From Allobosea sp. (GTDB taxonomy: Bacteria; Pseudomonadota; Alphaproteobacteria; Rhizobiales; Beijerinckiaceae), in NCBI GenBank assembly GCA_021732895.1, contig JAKFWE010000523.1, positions 1 to 10,896 on the forward strand: a stretch of DNA of 10,896 bases, in the 5' to 3' direction. A program made the translations under genes and the position numbers. The notes beneath the pieces are model-generated. The model worked only from the letters and a program-made list of their open reading frames with translations. It made no database searches and had not been told where the DNA came from. Within the stretch, counting starts at the first letter, position 1; each line of letters begins with the position of its first letter. Below, one piece after another: positions 1 through 7,224 of this stretch.

Positions 1-120
1 ATCTCCGGCGGAAAGGGCGGCGCAGACGACAAGATCGCAGCCATGGAGGAAGCCGGCATCCGGGTCTCCCCATCGCCGGCACGCCTCGGAAAGACCCTCG
101 TGGAGCTGCTGAAGGGGTAA
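1..120 (+). CDS. sucD: Succinyl-CoA synthetase (ADP-forming) alpha subunit, C-terminal end only
   Basis: The first 40 codons of the window read in frame 1 to a TAA stop and give the last 39 residues of the alpha subunit of succinyl-CoA synthetase. The tail begins ISGGKGGADDKIAAMEEAGI and ends in a conserved SPSPARLGKTLVELLKG-type terminus. The enzyme makes succinate and a nucleoside triphosphate from succinyl-CoA, the product of the 2-oxoglutarate dehydrogenase encoded immediately downstream. The 5' part of the gene, including the phosphorylated histidine, lies outside the window. The same-strand position directly before sucA matches the mdh-sucCD-sucAB-lpd order common in alphaproteobacteria. 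Family assignment is firm; only the fragment itself is visible. Confidence 0.93.
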   Translation: MSGGKGGADDKIAAMEEAGIRVSPSPARLGKTLVELLKG

Positions 121-122
121 GG

Positions 123-212
123 GGGCGAGTGGCGAATGGCCAATGGCGATAACCTTTGTAATCGCCGGAGCGCTGAACTTTCTATTCGCCACTCGCCATT
201 CGCTACTCGCCC
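123..212. repeat. Inverted-repeat (hairpin) element between sucD and sucA
   Basis: A 17-base arm at 123-139 (GGGCGAGTGGCGAATGG) is matched in inverted orientation at 196-212 with a single difference, which would be a G-U pair in RNA. An alternative 3' arm at 184-197 is an exact 14-base inverse match to 124-137, so the right side carries a tandem, slightly diverged copy. Inside the loop, GGCGAT (145-150) and ATCGCC (161-166) form a further inner stem. The element begins two bases after the sucD stop and ends 25 bases before the sucA start. It looks like a non-autonomous REP/MITE-type intergenic repeat. Whether it is repeated elsewhere in the genome cannot be seen here. A role in transcript processing or partial attenuation between sucD and sucA is inference. 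Confidence 0.8.
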
Positions 213-221
213 AAGAAGACG

Positions 222-230
222 AAAGGCAGG
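222..230 (+). promoter_or_regulatory. Ribosome binding site that decides the sucA start
   Basis: The purine-rich stretch AAAGGCAGG ends 7 bases before the ATG at 238. It supports that ATG over the in-frame ATG at 136, which lies inside the inverted repeat and has no comparable purine-rich leader. Confidence 0.6.
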
Positions 231-237
231 ACGGACC

Positions 238-3195
238 ATGGCTCGCCAGGACATCAACGAGGCTCTCGCCCAGACCGGGTTCCTCTATGGCGGCAACGCG
301 GCCTATATCGAGGATCTCCACGCGCGCTATCAGGCCGATCCGACATCGGTCGACGAGCAGTGGCGGGTCTTCTTCGCCGGCCTGAAGGACGATGGCGGGA
401 CAATCCTCCAGAACGCCAAAGGCGCGTCCTGGACGAAGCCCAACTGGCCGATCCACGCCAATGGCGAGCTCGTCTCGGCGCTCGACGGCAACTGGGCCGT
501 CGTCGAGAAGGTCGTCTCCGACAAGCTGAACGGCAAGGCGAAGGCCGCCGGGGCGCCGCTCAGCCCCTCCGACGTGCAGCAGGCGACGCGCGATTCGGTG
601 CGTGCGATCATGTTGATCCGCGCCTACCGGATGCGCGGGCATCTCCATGCCAAGCTCGATCCGCTCGGCATCGAGCAGCGCACCGATTCCGAGGAGCTCT
701 CGCCGGCCGCCTTCGGCTTCGGCGAGGCCGATCTCGACCGCAAGATCTTCATCGACAACGTGCTCGGGCTCGAATTCGCCACCGTCCGCGAGATGACGGC
801 GATCCTGCAGCGGACCTATTGCAACACCATCGGCATCGAGTTCATGCACATCTCCGATCCGGAGCAGAAGGCATGGCTGCAGGAGCGCATCGAGGGACCC
901 GACAAGGAGATCGCCTTCACCCGCGAGGGCAAGAAGGCGATCCTGAACAAGCTCGTCGAGGCCGAAGGCTTCGAAAAGTTCATCGATCTGAAATACACCG
1001 GCACCAAGCGCTTCGGCCTTGATGGCGGCGAGTCGCTGATCCCGGCGCTGGAGCAGATCATCAAGCGCGGCGGCGCGCTCGGCGTGCGCGACATCGTCTT
1101 CGGCATGGCCCATCGCGGCCGCCTCAACGTGCTGACGCAGGTGCTCGGCAAGCCGCACCGCGCGCTGTTCCACGAGTTCAAGGGCGGCTCGTTCGCTCCC
1201 GACGACGTCGAGGGCTCCGGCGACGTCAAGTATCATCTCGGCGCCTCGAGCGACCGCGAGTTCGACGGCAACAACGTCCACATCTCGCTGACCGCCAACC
1301 CCTCGCATCTCGAGATCGTCGATCCCGTGGTGCTCGGAAAGGTCCGCGCCAAGCAGGACCAGTTCGGCGACATCGTCGAACGTTCGAAAGTGCTGCCGCT
1401 GCTGCTGCACGGCGACGCCGCCTTCGCCGGCCAGGGCGTGGTCGCCGAGTGCCTCGGCCTGTCGGGCCTGAAGGGTCACCGCACCGGCGGGTCGATCCAT
1501 TTCATCGTCAACAACCAGATCGGATTCACCACCTATCCGCGCTATTCGCGCTCCTCGCCCTATCCGTCGGACGTGGCGAAGATGGTCGAGGCCCCGGTCT
1601 TCCACGTCAACGGCGACGACCCGGAGGCGGTGGTCTTCGCCGCCAAGGTCGCGATCGAGTTCCGGCAGAAATTCCACAAGCCGGTGGTGGTCGACATGTT
1701 CTGCTATCGCCGCTTCGGCCACAACGAGGGCGACGAGCCCGGCTTCACCCAGCCGCTGATGTACCGCAAGATCCGCGGCCACAAATCGACCCTCGAGATC
1801 TACGGCGCCAAGCTGGAAGCGGAGGGCGTGATCCAGCCGGGCGAACTCGACGAGATGCGCGCCGCATGGAAGGCCAAGCTGGAGATCGAGTTCGAGGCGG
1901 GGCAGGCCTTCAAGCCCAACAAGGCCGACTGGCTCGACGGCCGCTGGGCCGGCATGAAGGCGATCCGGGCCGACGAGGACGACCCGCGCCGCGGCGCGAC
2001 CGGCGTGCCGGCCCAGGTGCTGCGGGAGATCACCGAGAAGATCACGGCGGTCCCGGCCGGCTTCAACGTTCACCGCACGATCCAGCGCTTCCTCGACAAC
2101 CGCCGCAAGGCGGTCGAGACCGGCCGCGGCATCGACTGGGCCACCGCGGAGGCGCTCGCCTTCGGCTCGCTCCTGCTCGACGGCAACCCGGTGCGGCTCT
2201 CGGGTCAGGATTGCGAGCGCGGCACCTTCTCGCAGCGCCATTCCGTGCTGATCGACCAGGAGACGGAGGCCCGCCACACCTCGCTCAACCATATCCGGGA
2301 GGGTCAGTCGCGCTACGAGGTCATCAACTCGATGCTCTCGGAAGAGGCGGTCCTGGGTTTCGAATACGGCTACACCCTGTCGGAGCCCAACGCCCTGACC
2401 TGCTGGGAGGCGCAGTTCGGCGATTTCGCCAACGGCGCGCAGGTGCTGTTCGACCAGTTCATCTCGTCTGGCGAGCGCAAGTGGCTGCGGCTGTCCGGGC
2501 TCGTCTGCCTTCTGCCGCACGGCTATGAGGGGCAGGGGCCGGAGCATTCCTCGGCGAGGCTGGAGCGCTTCCTGCAGATGTGCGCCGAGGACAACATGCA
2601 GGTCGCCAACTGCTCGACGCCGGCGAGCTATTTCCACATCCTGCGCCGCCAGCTCAAGCGCGACTTCCGCAAGCCGCTGATCCTGATGACGCCGAAATCG
2701 CTGCTGCGCCACAAGCGTTGCGTCTCCGACCTCAGCGAACTGGCCGAGGATTCGAGCTTCCACCGCGTGCTGCACGACGACGCCGAGCGCGGCAAGTCCG
2801 AGACGAAGCTGGTCAAGGACGGCAAGATCCGCCGCGTCGTGCTCTGCTCCGGCAAGGTCTATTTCGACCTGCTGGAAGAGCGCGAGAAGCGCGGTCTCGA
2901 CGACGTCTATCTGATGCGCGTGGAGCAGCTCTATCCGTTCCCGCTGAAATCGCTGGCCCAGGAACTGGCGCGGTTCAAGGCCGCCGATGTGGTCTGGTGC
3001 CAGGAGGAGCCCAAGAACATGGGCTCCTGGACCTTCGTCGAACCCTATCTCGAATGGGTGCTCGGCCATGCCGGCTCGAAATCCAAGCGCGTCCGCTATG
3101 TCGGCCGCCCGGCCTCGGCCGCGACCGCGACCGGGCTGATGTCGAAGCATCTCGCCCAGCTCAACGCCTTCCTCGACGAAGCCTTCGCAGCCTGA
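238..3195 (+). CDS. sucA: 2-oxoglutarate dehydrogenase E1 component (thiamine diphosphate dependent)
   Basis: SucA decarboxylates 2-oxoglutarate with thiamine diphosphate (ThDP) and passes the succinyl group to the lipoyl arm of SucB in the cytoplasmic 2-oxoglutarate dehydrogenase complex. The 985-residue length is normal for the family. Seen in order: the N-terminal motif with FLYGGNAAYIEDL, which helps anchor E1 in the complex; GMAHRGRLNVL at residues 289-299; the ThDP/Mg site with HGD at 391-393 and NNQIGFTT from 425; the FGHNEGDEP loop; and the C-terminal transketolase-like part with HGYEGQGPEHSSARLERF starting at His761. The frame is open from an ATG at 136, but the 34 extra residues would be encoded by the upstream repeat and do not resemble the family. 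The start at 238 opens the conserved MARQDINEALAQTGFLYGG terminus. sucB follows after 57 bases, so the two are almost certainly co-transcribed. Confidence 0.97.
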   Translation: MARQDINEALAQTGFLYGGNAAYIEDLHARYQADPTSVDEQWRVFFAGLKDDGGTILQNAKGASWTKPNWPIHANGELVSALDGNWAVVEKVVSDKLNGKAKAAGAPLSPSDVQQATRDSVRAIMLIRAYRMRGHLHAKLDPLGIEQRTDSEELSPAAFGFGEADLDRKIFIDNVLGLEFATVREMTAILQRTYCNTIGIEFMHISDPEQKAWLQERIEGPDKEIAFTREGKKAILNKLVEAEGFEKFIDLKYTGTKRFGLDGGESLIPALEQIIKRGGALGVRDIVFGMAHRGRLNVLTQVLGKPHRALFHEFKGGSFAPDDVEGSGDVKYHLGASSDREFDGNNVHISLTANPSHLEIVDPVVLGKVRAKQDQFGDIVERSKVLPLLLHGDAAFAGQGVVAECLGLSGLKGHRTGGSIHFIVNNQIGFTTYPRYSRSSPYPSDVAKMVEAPVFHVNGDDPEAVVFAAKVAIEFRQKFHKPVVVDMFCYRRFGHNEGDEPGFTQPLMYRKIRGHKSTLEIYGAKLEAEGVIQPGELDEMRAAWKAKLEIEFEAGQAFKPNKADWLDGRWAGMKAIRADEDDPRRGATGVPAQVLREITEKITAVPAGFNVHRTIQRFLDNRRKAVETGRGIDWATAEALAFGSLLLDGNPVRLSGQDCERGTFSQRHSVLIDQETEARHTSLNHIREGQSRYEVINSMLSEEAVLGFEYGYTLSEPNALTCWEAQFGDFANGAQVLFDQFISSGERKWLRLSGLVCLLPHGYEGQGPEHSSARLERFLQMCAEDNMQVANCSTPASYFHILRRQLKRDFRKPLILMTPKSLLRHKRCVSDLSELAEDSSFHRVLHDDAERGKSETKLVKDGKIRRVVLCSGKVYFDLLEEREKRGLDDVYLMRVEQLYPFPLKSLAQELARFKAADVVWCQEEPKNMGSWTFVEPYLEWVLGHAGSKSKRVRYVGRPASAATATGLMSKHLAQLNAFLDEAFAA

Positions 3196-3252
3196 ACCCG
3201 TTCCCGCCGGCAGGGCCGGCCCGAAGCCGACAAGACGAAACAGAGGCCTGAC

Positions 3253-4539
3253 ATGGCGACCGAAATCCGCGTTCCCACCCTCGGCGAATCCGTCTCCGAG
3301 GCCACGATCGGCAAATGGTTCAAGAAGCCCGGCGACGCCGTGAAGGCAGACGAGCCGCTGGTCGAGCTCGAGACCGACAAGGTGACGCTGGAGGTCAACG
3401 CGCCGGCCGCCGGCGTGCTGGGCGAGATCGTCGCCAAGGAGGGCGACACCGTCGGCGTCAGCGCGCTGCTCGGCACGATCGGCGCCGGCGACGGCAAGGC
3501 CGCCGCGCACAAGGCCGAGGAGAAGAAGGGCGACGCTGCCGTGGCGCAGGCCGCCGGCAAGGCCGGGGCGGACAGCGTCAAGGAAGCCGAGAAGAAGTCC
3601 GGCGAAGTCGCCGGCGACACGCCGATCAGGCCCGCGACGAAGGCCGCCGATTCAGGTCCCGCCGTCGGCCGGCTGGCCGCCGAGAGCGGTGTCGATCCGT
3701 CGTCGGTCAGCGCCTCGGGCAAGGATGGCCGCGTCACCAAGGGCGACATGCTGGCGGCCATCGCATCCGGCCCGGCCGTGGTCTCGTCCACGCCTGCCGC
3801 GCCAGTGCAGGTGCGCGCGCCGTCGGCCCCCGACGACGCCTCGCGCGAAGAGCGCGTCAAGATGACCAAGCTGCGCCAGACCATCGCGCGCCGCCTCAAG
3901 GAGGCGCAGGCGACCGCCGCCATGCTGACCACCTTCAACGAGGTCGACATGTCGGCCGTGATGGCGCTGCGCAACCAGTACAAGGACGTGTTCGAGAAGA
4001 AGCACGGCGTGAAGCTCGGCTTCATGGGCTTCTTCGTGAAGGCCTGCGTGCAGGCGCTGAAGGACGTGCCTTCGGTCAACGCCGAGATCGACGGGACCGA
4101 CATCGTCTACAAGAACTACTACCATGTCGCCGTCGCCGTCGGCACCGACAAGGGCCTCGTCGTGCCGGTGGTGCGCGACGCGGACCAGCTCTCCATCGCC
4201 GGCGTCGAGAAGGCGATCGGCGCGCTCGGCAAGAAGGCGCGCGACGGTGCCCTCAAGATCGAGGACATGCAGGGCGGCACCTTCACCATCTCGAATGGCG
4301 GCGTCTACGGCTCGCTGATGTCGACGCCGATCCTGAACGCGCCGCAATCGGCCATCCTCGGCATGCACAAGATCCAGGATCGCCCGATGGTCGTCGGCGG
4401 CCAGATCGTGGTGCGGCCGATGATGTATCTGGCGGTGTCGTATGATCACCGGATCATCGACGGCAAGGAGGCCGTGACCTTCCTGGTGCGGATCAAGGAG
4501 GCGCTGGAGGACCCGGCGCGGCTGGTGCTGGATCTGTGA
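3253..4539 (+). CDS. sucB: Dihydrolipoyllysine-residue succinyltransferase, E2 of 2-oxoglutarate dehydrogenase
   Basis: This is the E2 core of the complex. It carries the succinyl group on a lipoyl-lysine and transfers it to CoA. The 428-residue protein has an N-terminal lipoyl domain (about 1-78) with the lipoylated lysine in ETDKVTLEV, Lys43. A hydrophilic Ala/Lys/Glu-rich linker (about 80-135) follows, then a peripheral-subunit-binding domain (about 136-172, VGRLAAESGVDPSSV...GRVTKGDML) and a second short linker. The catalytic acyltransferase domain (about 195-428) ends with SYDHRIIDGKEAV, where His399 and Asp403 are the expected catalytic pair. The IVYKNYYHVAVAVGTDKGLV stretch typical of the succinyltransferase type argues against an E2 of pyruvate dehydrogenase. 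AGAGG at 3242-3246 lies six bases before the ATG. It sits between sucA and lpd in the same direction. Confidence 0.97.
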   Translation: MATEIRVPTLGESVSEATIGKWFKKPGDAVKADEPLVELETDKVTLEVNAPAAGVLGEIVAKEGDTVGVSALLGTIGAGDGKAAAHKAEEKKGDAAVAQAAGKAGADSVKEAEKKSGEVAGDTPIRPATKAADSGPAVGRLAAESGVDPSSVSASGKDGRVTKGDMLAAIASGPAVVSSTPAAPVQVRAPSAPDDASREERVKMTKLRQTIARRLKEAQATAAMLTTFNEVDMSAVMALRNQYKDVFEKKHGVKLGFMGFFVKACVQALKDVPSVNAEIDGTDIVYKNYYHVAVAVGTDKGLVVPVVRDADQLSIAGVEKAIGALGKKARDGALKIEDMQGGTFTISNGGVYGSLMSTPILNAPQSAILGMHKIQDRPMVVGGQIVVRPMMYLAVSYDHRIIDGKEAVTFLVRIKEALEDPARLVLDL

Positions 4540-4565
4540 GCGGCGATTCCTGTCGGCTGCTTTGC

Positions 4566-4651
4566 CGTCATGCTCGGGCTTGTCCCGAGCATCCACCACT
4601 TCACTCCCGCCGCCGAAGACGTGGTTGGTCGGGACAAGCCCGACCATGACG
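4566..4651. repeat. RIME-like double-hairpin palindromic element, copy A (sucB-lpd gap)
   Basis: The element starts CGTCATGCTCGGGCTTGTCC and ends CGACCATGACG, so its outer ends are inverted copies of each other. It contains two hairpins. The first is a perfect 9-base stem, ATGCTCGGG at 4570-4578 with CCCGAGCAT at 4584-4592 around a CTTGT loop. The second is an 8-base stem, TGGTCGGG at 4626-4633 with CCCGACCA at 4639-4646 around an ACAAG loop. The layout resembles the intergenic palindromic elements (RIME type) known in rhizobia. A second, diverged copy lies at 6090-6171 after lpd in the same orientation. It occupies most of the 132 bases between sucB and lpd and ends 6 bases before the lpd ribosome binding site. 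Confidence 0.85.
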
Positions 4652-4657
4652 GGCGCT

Positions 4658-4663
4658 GAGAGG
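4658..4663 (+). promoter_or_regulatory. Ribosome binding site of lpd
   Basis: GAGAGG lies eight bases before the ATG at 4672. A GTG directly upstream (4669) is in frame and would add one residue, but the spacing and the family N-terminus (MSYDLVVIGTGPGG) favour the ATG. Confidence 0.6.
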
Positions 4664-4671
4664 CTTTAGTG

Positions 4672-6072
4672 ATGTCCTACGATCTCGTCGTCATCGGAAC
4701 CGGCCCCGGCGGCTATGTCTGCGCCATTCGCGCTGCCCAGCTCGGGCTAAAGGTCGCCGTCGTCGAAAAGCGCAAGAGCCATGGCGGCACTTGCCTGAAT
4801 GTCGGCTGCATTCCGTCCAAGGCGCTGCTGCACGCCTCGGAGATGTTCGAGGAGGCCGGCCACACCTTCCCCAGCCTCGGCGTCACGGTGGGCAAGCCAA
4901 AACTCGATCTGAAGCAGATGATGGTCCACAAGCAGGAGACGGTGGACGCCAACGTCAACGGCGTCGCCTTCCTGCTGAAGAAGAACAAGATCGAGCCCTT
5001 CCACGGCACGGCGAGCATCCCGGCCGCCGGCAAGGTCGTCGTGACCTCGGACGACGGGAAAACCCAGGAGCTGGAGACGAAGTCGATCGTCATCGCCACA
5101 GGCTCTGAATCGACCGCGCTGCCTGGCGTCACGATCGACGAGAAGACGGTGGTGACCTCGACCGGCGCGCTCGAGCTGACCGCCGTGCCGAAGGAGCTTC
5201 TGGTGGTCGGCGCGGGCGTGATCGGGCTGGAGATCGGCTCGGTCTGGAGCCGGCTCGGGGCCAAGGTCACGGTCGTCGAATATCTCGACCGCATCCTGCC
5301 CGGCATGGACGACGAGATCGCGAGGCAGTTCCAGCGCATCCTGCAAAAGCAGGGCTTCGCGTTCCATTTCGGCTCCAAGGTCACCAAGGTGGAGGCGGGC
5401 AAGAAGGGCGGCGCGACCGTCACGGTCGAGCCCGCAGCAGGCGGCGAGGGCAAGACGCTGAGCGCCGACATCGTACTGGTCGCGATCGGCCGGCGTCCCA
5501 ACACCGAGGGCCTCGGGCTGGAGGCGGCCGGCGTCGCGACCGAGCGCGGCCGCGTCGTCATCGACGATCATTTCGCGACGAACGTCGCCGGCATCTACGC
5601 CATCGGCGACGTGGTGCGCGGGCCGATGCTGGCTCACAAGGCCGAGGACGAGGGCGTCGCGGTCGCCGAGATCATCGCCGGCAGACATGGCCATGTGAAT
5701 TACGACGTCATCCCCGGCATCATCTACACCGCCCCGGAAGTCGCCGCGATCGGCAGGACCGAGGAAGAACTGAAGGCCGCCGGCGTCGCCTACAAGGTCG
5801 GCAAGTTCCCCTTCACCGCGAACGGCCGGGCCCGCGCGATCCGGCACACCGACGGCTTCGTCAAGGTGCTCGCGGATGCGACGACCGACCGCGTGCTCGG
5901 CTGCCACATCATCGGCCCCCATGCCGGCGACCTGATCGCCGAGGTCGCGGTGCTGATGGAGTTCGGCGGCTCGTCGGAGGACCTCGCCCGCACCTGCCAT
6001 GCGCACCCGACGCTGGCGGAAGCCGTCAAGGAAGCCGCGATGGCGGTCGATAAGCGCCAGATCCATATGTGA
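4672..6072 (+). CDS. lpd: Dihydrolipoyl dehydrogenase (E3)
   Basis: E3 reoxidises the dihydrolipoyl groups of E2 with FAD and NAD+, producing NADH. The 466-residue protein is a complete class I pyridine nucleotide-disulfide oxidoreductase. It has the FAD dinucleotide-binding motif GTGPGG at 9-14 and the redox-active disulfide in GGTCLNVGCIPSK (Cys41 and Cys46). The NAD-binding motif lies in VVGAGVIGLEIGSVWSRLG. The second FAD-contacting segment is GIYAIGDVVRGPMLAHKAEDE. The C-terminal dimer interface carries the HAHPTLAEAVKEA motif, in which His445 and Glu450 are the expected acid-base pair. Its place after sucB suggests a main role in 2-oxoglutarate dehydrogenase, though an E3 can also serve pyruvate dehydrogenase or glycine cleavage. 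It is bracketed by two copies of a palindromic element, so part of its transcription could be separate from sucAB. Confidence 0.97.
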   Translation: MSYDLVVIGTGPGGYVCAIRAAQLGLKVAVVEKRKSHGGTCLNVGCIPSKALLHASEMFEEAGHTFPSLGVTVGKPKLDLKQMMVHKQETVDANVNGVAFLLKKNKIEPFHGTASIPAAGKVVVTSDDGKTQELETKSIVIATGSESTALPGVTIDEKTVVTSTGALELTAVPKELLVVGAGVIGLEIGSVWSRLGAKVTVVEYLDRILPGMDDEIARQFQRILQKQGFAFHFGSKVTKVEAGKKGGATVTVEPAAGGEGKTLSADIVLVAIGRRPNTEGLGLEAAGVATERGRVVIDDHFATNVAGIYAIGDVVRGPMLAHKAEDEGVAVAEIIAGRHGHVNYDVIPGIIYTAPEVAAIGRTEEELKAAGVAYKVGKFPFTANGRARAIRHTDGFVKVLADATTDRVLGCHIIGPHAGDLIAEVAVLMEFGGSSEDLARTCHAHPTLAEAVKEAAMAVDKRQIHM

Positions 6073-6089
6073 GGCGCCAAGGCTCCCGG

Positions 6090-6171
6090 CGTCATTCTCG
6101 GCTTGTCCCGAGAATCTCAAGACCCGAGCGCGCAGATGTCCAATATGGTCGGGCCAAGCCCGACCATGACG
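6090..6171. repeat. RIME-like double-hairpin palindromic element, copy B (between convergent lpd and folD)
   Basis: This is a second copy of the element found before lpd, in the same orientation. Stem 1 pairs ATTCTCGG (6094-6101) with CCGAGAAT (6108-6115). Stem 2 is a perfect 9-base stem, ATGGTCGGG (6145-6153) with CCCGACCAT (6159-6167). The outer ends CGTCAT and ATGACG are conserved with copy A, while the spacer between the hairpins differs. It fills most of the 103 bases between the lpd and folD stop codons. There is no T-run on either side as in a textbook rho-independent terminator. It could still block or stabilise the 3' ends of both convergent transcripts, which is inference. Confidence 0.85.
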
Positions 6172-6175
6172 CCAG

Positions 6176-7048
6176 TTACCCCCGCCGCGCCCGAAACGCC
6201 GTCAGCGTGTTCCTGAGCAGGCAGGCGATCGTCATCGGGCCTACCCCGCCGGGCACCGGCGTGATGGCGCCCGCGACGTCCACGACCTCGGCATAATCGA
6301 CGTCGCCGACCAGCTTGCCGTCCGGCGATCGGTTGATGCCGACATCGATCACCGTCGCGCCCGGCTTGATCCAGTCGCCCTTGACGAAACCCGGCCGTCC
6401 CACCGCCGCCACCACGATGTCTGCGCGGCGGATCACGGCGGCCAGATCCTTCGTGCGCGAATGGGCGATCGTCACCGTGCAGTCGGCCTGCAGCAGCAAT
6501 TGCGCGACCGGCCGGCCGACGAGCTCCGAGCGGCCGATCACCACCGCCTCCAGCCCCGCCAGGCTCGGCAGCGCCTGTCGCAGCAGCAGCATGCAGCCCA
6601 GCGGCGTGCAGGGCGCGAGCAGCGTCGCGGCGCTGGCCTTGCCGCTCGCCAGCCTGCCGGCGTTGATCGGGTGCAGGCCGTCCACGTCCTTGGCGGGATC
6701 GATAGCGTCGATGATCGCAGCCGTGTCGATATGCTTCGGCAGCGGGAGCTGGACCAGAATGCCGTCCACGGCGTCGTCGGCGTTGAGTTCGGCGAGCTTC
6801 GCCAGCAGCGCGGCTTCGCTGGTCTCGGCCGGCAGGCGGTGCGCCACCGAGTTCATTCCGACCTCGGCCGCGAGTTTCTCCTTCGAGGCGACATAGACGC
6901 GGCTCGCCGGGTCGTCGCCAACCAGCACGACATGCAGTCCCGGAGCCAGCCCGGTCGCGGCCCTGAGCGTCGCGATCTCGCGCGCGATCTCCGCCCTCAG
7001 TTCGGCGGCGGCCGCCTTGCCGTCGATGATGCGCGCCTGCCCGGCCAT
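6176..7048 (-). CDS. folD: Bifunctional methylenetetrahydrofolate dehydrogenase / methenyltetrahydrofolate cyclohydrolase
   Basis: FolD interconverts 5,10-methylene-, 5,10-methenyl- and 10-formyl-tetrahydrofolate in the cytoplasm, using NADP+, and so feeds one-carbon units to purine, formyl-Met and other syntheses. The 290-residue protein has the expected landmarks: YVASKEKLAAEVGM with the catalytic lysine; GILVQLPLPKHID; the DVDGLHPINAGRL substrate loop; PCTPLG; the nucleotide-binding segment VVIGRSELVGRPVAQLLL; and the C-terminal ITPVPGGVGPMTIACLLRNTL. The more common GRSNIVGKP form is here GRSELVGRP, a modest variation. The frame opens 20 codons earlier, but those residues (Arg-rich) do not look like FolD. 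The ATG at 7048 gives the usual MAG...RIIDGKAAA start and has GAGGG a few bases upstream. It is transcribed towards lpd and away from the deaminase operon, and its neighbours are not folate genes. Confidence 0.96.
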   Translation of the reverse strand: MAGQARIIDGKAAAAELRAEIAREIATLRAATGLAPGLHVVLVGDDPASRVYVASKEKLAAEVGMNSVAHRLPAETSEAALLAKLAELNADDAVDGILVQLPLPKHIDTAAIIDAIDPAKDVDGLHPINAGRLASGKASAATLLAPCTPLGCMLLLRQALPSLAGLEAVVIGRSELVGRPVAQLLLQADCTVTIAHSRTKDLAAVIRRADIVVAAVGRPGFVKGDWIKPGATVIDVGINRSPDGKLVGDVDYAEVVDVAGAITPVPGGVGPMTIACLLRNTLTAFRARRG

Positions 7049-7163
7049 GGGATCGCCCTCGTGTTTTTCGCGAGCGGCCCTCATGCGCGATCGGCCGGGG
7101 CGCGACAAGCACGAATGCGAGGCGCGGACGCCGCGGCGCGTCGCCCGGCCGCTGGCGCGCGTC

Positions 7164-7192
7164 TTGCGAGCGGCGGCCGCGGCCGGTATCGA
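7164..7192 (+). promoter_or_regulatory. Weak candidate sigma-70-type promoter for the deaminase operon
   Basis: The 176 bases between the divergent starts of folD (7048) and the deaminase (7225) hold no gene and must contain the start signals of both. On the + strand, TTGCGA (7164-7169) and TATCGA (7187-7192) are 17 bases apart and match the sigma-70 boxes in 4 of 6 and 3 of 6 positions. The surrounding sequence is extremely G+C rich, so this is only a candidate. I see no convincing promoter for folD on the opposite strand, no riboswitch and no clear operator palindrome. Confidence 0.22.
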
Positions 7193-7224
7193 TCAGGCGG
7201 GCGGCAGCGGGAGAGACGATCGGC

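Noticed and set aside
136..237. N-terminal extension of SucA from the in-frame ATG at 136
   Set aside because: The 34 residues are encoded by the inverted-repeat element, do not resemble any SucA N-terminus and lack a good ribosome binding site. The ATG at 238 opens the conserved start.
3206..3220. Small GCCGG/CCGGC hairpin between sucA and sucB
   Set aside because: A five-base stem is expected by chance in such G+C-rich DNA. It has no T-run and sits between genes that should be co-transcribed.
4566..4651. Possible CRISPR or insertion-sequence remnant
   Set aside because: There are only two copies, more than 1.4 kb apart, with diverged internal spacers and no regular spacing, transposase fragment or target-site duplication visible. 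A RIME-like palindromic element explains it better.
7049..7108. 20-residue N-terminal extension of FolD from the ATG at 7108
   Set aside because: The extra residues are Arg-rich and unlike FolD. The ATG at 7048 has a ribosome binding site and gives the usual family length.
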